A stretch of DNA of 64,000 nt from the NCBI GenBank assembly GCA_050692555.1, contig JBOGVS010000005.1, positions 1 to 64,000 on the forward strand, read 5' to 3'. Both the position numbers and the translations under genes were made by a program. The DNA is from DAITPV01 sp050692555. Its GTDB lineage: Bacteria > Actinomycetota > UBA4738 > CALAEC01. This document shows positions 61,165 through 64,000 of the stretch, in pieces (position 1 is the first letter of the stretch; every line of letters begins with the position of its first letter). The notes beneath the pieces are model-generated. The model had not been told where the DNA came from, ran no database searches, and worked only from the letters and a program-made list of their open reading frames with translations.

Positions 61165-63008
61165 GCGAGCCTCCTGATGATCTCCTCTTCCAGCTCCTCG
61201 GCGAGGATGGACTGGCCCTGGACCTTGCTGAACACCTGGACGTCCACCAGGAACTCCGCCCGGACGATCTTGGTCAGCTGGCCGGTGTTCATCTCAGGAG
61301 CCAGAACGCGCGGGTACCGGCGGAGGACGTCTCCGGTGTTCCGGGGCAACGGGTTCATGTGGTACAGGTGCGCCCGGGCGATCTGCTTGCCACGCTCCCG
61401 GACCCGGTCCACCGCAACCCTGATGGCCCCGTACGTCGAGCCCCAACCGACCACCAGGAGCTCGGCGTCTCCGTCGGGATCCTCCACCTCCAGCTCCGGG
61501 ATCTCGTCGGCGACCTTGAGGACCTTGGCCGACCGCAGGTCGGTGGCCCATTGATGGTTCTGGGGGTCGTAGGAGATGTTGCCGGTGCTATCGGCCTCCT
61601 TCTCCAACCCGCCGATCCGGTGCTCCAGTCCCTTGGTGCCGGGGATGGCCCACGGCCGGGTCAGGTTCTCGTCCCGGAGGTAGGGCCAGAACTCCTCCCC
61701 CATGTTGGGCCCGGTGGCGAAGACGGGATCCATCTTCGGCAGCTGATCCGCGTCCGGCAGCCGCCACGGTTCCGACGAGTTCGCCAGGAACGTGTCGGTC
61801 AGCAGGATCACCGGGGTCCGGTACGTGACCGCGATGCGGCAGGCCTCGAACGCGGCGTCGAAGCAGTTGGAAGAGGTGTACGCGGCCACGATCGGCAGCG
61901 GCGACTCGCCGTGCCGGCCGTACATCGCCAGGAGGAGGTCGGCGGCCTCCGTCTTGGTGGGCATCCCGGTGGACGGTCCGGCCCGTTGCACGTCGACGAT
62001 GACCATGGGGAGCTCCAGGGCCACCGCCAGTCCCAGGGTCTCGGCCTTGAGGTCCATCCCCGGCCCGCTGGTCCCGGTGATCCCCAGGTGTCCGGCGAAC
62101 GCCGCGCCCAGCGCCATGTTGGCCGCGGCGATCTCGTCCTCCGCCTGGAACGTCCGGACGTCGAAGTTCTTGTATCGCGACAGGATGTGCAGGAGCTCGG
62201 AGGCCGGGGTGATCGGGTACGAGGCGTAGAACATCGGCAGCCCGCTCCGCACGCTGGCGGCCAGCAGGCCCAGAGACGTGGCCAGCGCTCCGCTGACGTT
62301 CCGGTACGTCCCCTTCTCCGCCGGAGCCGGCTTGACCTCGTAGTGCACCGCGAACACCTCGGTGGTCTCACCGAAGTTCCACCCGGCCTTGAACGCCGCC
62401 AGGTTGGCGTCCCGGACCGCCTCGTTCTTCCCGAACTTCTTGTTGATCCATCGCTCGGTGATGTCGGTCGGCCGGCCGTACATCCACGACACCAGCCCCA
62501 GGGCGAAGAAGTTCTTCGACCGCTCCGCCTCCTTCTTGGTGATGCCGGTGATCCCTTCGAGGGCCCGGACGGTGATCGTGGTCATGGGGACCTTGAAGAC
62601 CTGATACGAATCGAGGCTCTCGTCCTCCAACGGGTTGGAGGGGTAGCCCGCCTTCTCCAGGTTCCGGTCGGTGAACCCGTCCTCGTTGACGATCACGATG
62701 CCGCCCTTCTCCACGTCACCGAGGTTCGTCTTCAGGGCAGCAGGGTTCATGGCCACCAGGACGCTGGGCTGGTCGCCGGGAGTGAGGATGTCCTTGGAGG
62801 AGAAGTGGATCTGGAATGCCGAGACCCCGTGGAGCGTTCCCGCGGGGGCCCGGATCTCAGCTGGGAAGTCCGGGAGTGTGGCCAGGTCGTTGCCGACCAC
62901 CGCGGTGGCCCCGGTGAACCTGTCGCCGGTGAGCTGCATGCCGTCGCCCGAGTCTCCGGCGAACCGGACGACTACGTCCTCTTTCTGCTCGACCGACTTC
63001 GTCGCCAT
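61161..63008 (-). CDS. korA: 2-oxoacid:ferredoxin oxidoreductase, gamma-alpha fused subunit
   Basis: The 615-residue protein has the gamma domain first (about 1-195, VVVRFAGDSGDGMQLTG) and then the alpha domain (from about 230, FYASYPITPASELLH, FQAEDEIAAANMALGAA, TSGPGMDLKAE), the usual KorA fusion. It binds the CoA and the 2-oxoacid. The ATG at 63008 is taken; the upstream region has a weak TACCAT box. A thiamine-dependent enzyme on this window fits the thi operon. Confidence 0.94.
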   Translation of the reverse strand: MATKSVEQKEDVVVRFAGDSGDGMQLTGDRFTGATAVVGNDLATLPDFPAEIRAPAGTLHGVSAFQIHFSSKDILTPGDQPSVLVAMNPAALKTNLGDVEKGGIVIVNEDGFTDRNLEKAGYPSNPLEDESLDSYQVFKVPMTTITVRALEGITGITKKEAERSKNFFALGLVSWMYGRPTDITERWINKKFGKNEAVRDANLAAFKAGWNFGETTEVFAVHYEVKPAPAEKGTYRNVSGALATSLGLLAASVRSGLPMFYASYPITPASELLHILSRYKNFDVRTFQAEDEIAAANMALGAAFAGHLGITGTSGPGMDLKAETLGLAVALELPMVIVDVQRAGPSTGMPTKTEAADLLLAMYGRHGESPLPIVAAYTSSNCFDAAFEACRIAVTYRTPVILLTDTFLANSSEPWRLPDADQLPKMDPVFATGPNMGEEFWPYLRDENLTRPWAIPGTKGLEHRIGGLEKEADSTGNISYDPQNHQWATDLRSAKVLKVADEIPELEVEDPDGDAELLVVGWGSTYGAIRVAVDRVRERGKQIARAHLYHMNPLPRNTGDVLRRYPRVLAPEMNTGQLTKIVRAEFLVDVQVFSKVQGQSILAEELEEEIIRRLA

Positions 63009-63097
63009 CGACGCATCGGCCGGGCCTGCGCCCGGCCGCCAGCCACCTCCTCGGGTTGTCGACCCTCATGGTACCCGCTCTTGGGAGGACCGTCGGC

Positions 63098-63103
63098 TAC
63101 AGT
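63098..63103 (+). promoter_or_regulatory. -10 box of the DUF2330 gene
   Basis: TACAGT ends 8 nt before the GTG at 63112 with no Shine-Dalgarno, again fitting leaderless initiation. Confidence 0.4.
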
Positions 63104-63111
63104 GTTCCGCC

Positions 63112-64000
63112 GTGCGCCGCTGGCTCGCCCTGTTCGCAACCCTGGTCGCGGCCCTGGGGACGGCACCCCCCGCTCTGGCCTGCGGAGGGATGGTGTCCTC
63201 CACCGGCGCCGCCGAGGTGGGGGGCTTCGAGGCCTTCCTGGAGCACGACGGAGCCACCGAGGACCTCCTGGTGGCGGTGGCCTACCAGGGAGCCGACGAC
63301 CCCGAGGGCTTCGCCTGGCTGATGCCGTTCCCCGAGGCTCCGGAGGTCACGGAGGGAGACCTCGGCCCGATCGAGGCGGCCGGGGCGCTGACGGAGCCCC
63401 CGCAGCGTGAGGACCACGTGCCCGAGGTGATCCCCACCGACGAGGGGGACGGATTCGCGGTGGGAGAGGCACCGGGAGGCGGAGCCGACGTCCTGGATCG
63501 GACCAGGGTCGGCGACCTGGAGTTCGTCACCCTGGGGGCGGGCCAGGCGGCGGAGATCACCGAGTGGATGTCGGACCACGGCTTCGCCTTCCACGACGAA
63601 CAGGAGCCCGCCATCCAGGCCTACCTGGACCGGGGATGGGTGCTGGTGGCGGCGCGGGTGGCGCCAGGCGCCGCTCCGGACGTCGGCGCCCTGACCCCCG
63701 TACGGTTCCGATTCGCCTCCCCCGAGCCGGTGTACCCGCTGGCGCTGGCCGGCTCGAGCCACCAGGACCTCCCGCTCTCCATGGAACTGTTCGTCGTGAC
63801 GCCGGACCGGGTGCACTCGGCCACCTACCCCGAGTCGGTGGTGCGCCCGGACGATCAGGGAGACTTCCCCGCCCCCCGGAGCCGGCTGGAGCTCCGCTAC
63901 GCCGCCCCGCTGTCCGCCGCGGAGGCCGGTTCGGTGGAAGGGCAGGCGGGGTCCTGGCTGGCCAGGTACGAGGCGGTCTGGGCGCCGGCCGACCTCACCG
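63112..64000 (+). CDS. DUF2330 family protein, truncated by window end
   Basis: At least 296 residues are visible and the frame runs off the window. A signal peptide ends in APPALACGG, the family's hallmark Cys-Gly-Gly after cleavage, followed by EAFLEHDGATEDLLVAVAYQG and WLMPFPEAPEV, which are typical DUF2330 sequence. These are exported proteins of unknown function, often with C-terminal TM segments that would lie beyond 64000. It is divergent from korA. Confidence 0.85.
   Translation, partial: MRRWLALFATLVAALGTAPPALACGGMVSSTGAAEVGGFEAFLEHDGATEDLLVAVAYQGADDPEGFAWLMPFPEAPEVTEGDLGPIEAAGALTEPPQREDHVPEVIPTDEGDGFAVGEAPGGGADVLDRTRVGDLEFVTLGAGQAAEITEWMSDHGFAFHDEQEPAIQAYLDRGWVLVAARVAPGAAPDVGALTPVRFRFASPEPVYPLALAGSSHQDLPLSMELFVVTPDRVHSATYPESVVRPDDQGDFPAPRSRLELRYAAPLSAAEAGSVEGQAGSWLARYEAVWAPADLT

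Overview
The window is about 70% GC, almost fully coding, with frequent GTG starts, 4-bp ATGA/GTGA gene overlaps and many start codons lying 6-9 nt after a TANNNT box with no Shine-Dalgarno. Together with an LLM-type and a PPOX-type enzyme of families that often use F420, a PASTA-domain kinase, a DnaQ-GIY-YIG fusion, an ArsA/baeRF operon and a CsbD protein, this suggests an Actinomycetota-like bacterium, probably an uncultivated lineage. No rRNA, tRNA, CRISPR array, transposase or phage gene was seen, and no stretch over 300 bases lacks a gene.

1-14 kb is a cell-envelope region. Three lipoproteins of the alkaline phosphatase superfamily (170, 5176, 10045) and one copy that has lost every catalytic residue (6943) lie around a giant MFS-fused membrane protein, a YraQ/TIGR03943 permease pair, a UDP-sulfoquinovose-synthase-like epimerase and a DUF2304-GT2 glycosyltransferase. 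In all three intact phosphatases the segment that normally ends the fold, carrying the last metal-binding His, sits at the N-terminus: they look circularly permuted. 14-17.2 kb is a thiGHSE operon under a TPP riboswitch. The thiS frame is open past its expected Gly-Gly end because of one extra base in a G7 tract.

17-29 kb is housekeeping: an M50-like membrane protein, a PknB-type kinase, endonuclease IV, a CsbD protein, threonine aldolase, phosphofructokinase, an RlpA-type protein, glycerol kinase, an acyltransferase, a lone receiver domain and a carboxylesterase. 29-36.3 kb encodes four secreted proteins (a DUF11 protein, two sulfatases, a beta-propeller) that share a Lys/Arg-rich RTX-like tail ending in a two-Cys cap and a terminal Pro. 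Upstream of the propeller and overlapping it are carbamate kinase and a cyclic-2,3-diphosphoglycerate-synthetase-like GTPase.

38.6-43.5 kb is a tight operon: SRPBCC protein, ArsA ATPase, 78-aa Cys protein, baeRF-like protein, ROK kinase, LLM oxidoreductase. 43.5-54.7 kb holds a phosphoesterase, SRPBCC and zinc-ribbon proteins, a methyltransferase, a FemAB-like acetyltransferase with YgfZ, a CoA transferase, the DnaQ-GIY-YIG protein, a thiolase, a DUF72 protein, a divergent receiver and a PPOX protein. 54.8-64 kb holds a secreted penicillin-acylase-family protein, an acyl-CoA ligase with enoyl-CoA hydratase, 2-oxoacid:ferredoxin oxidoreductase korAB and the start of a DUF2330 protein. Acyl-CoA activation and hydration, thiolase and CoA transfer point to fatty-acid or acyl-CoA catabolism, with ferredoxin-linked 2-oxoacid oxidation in central metabolism.
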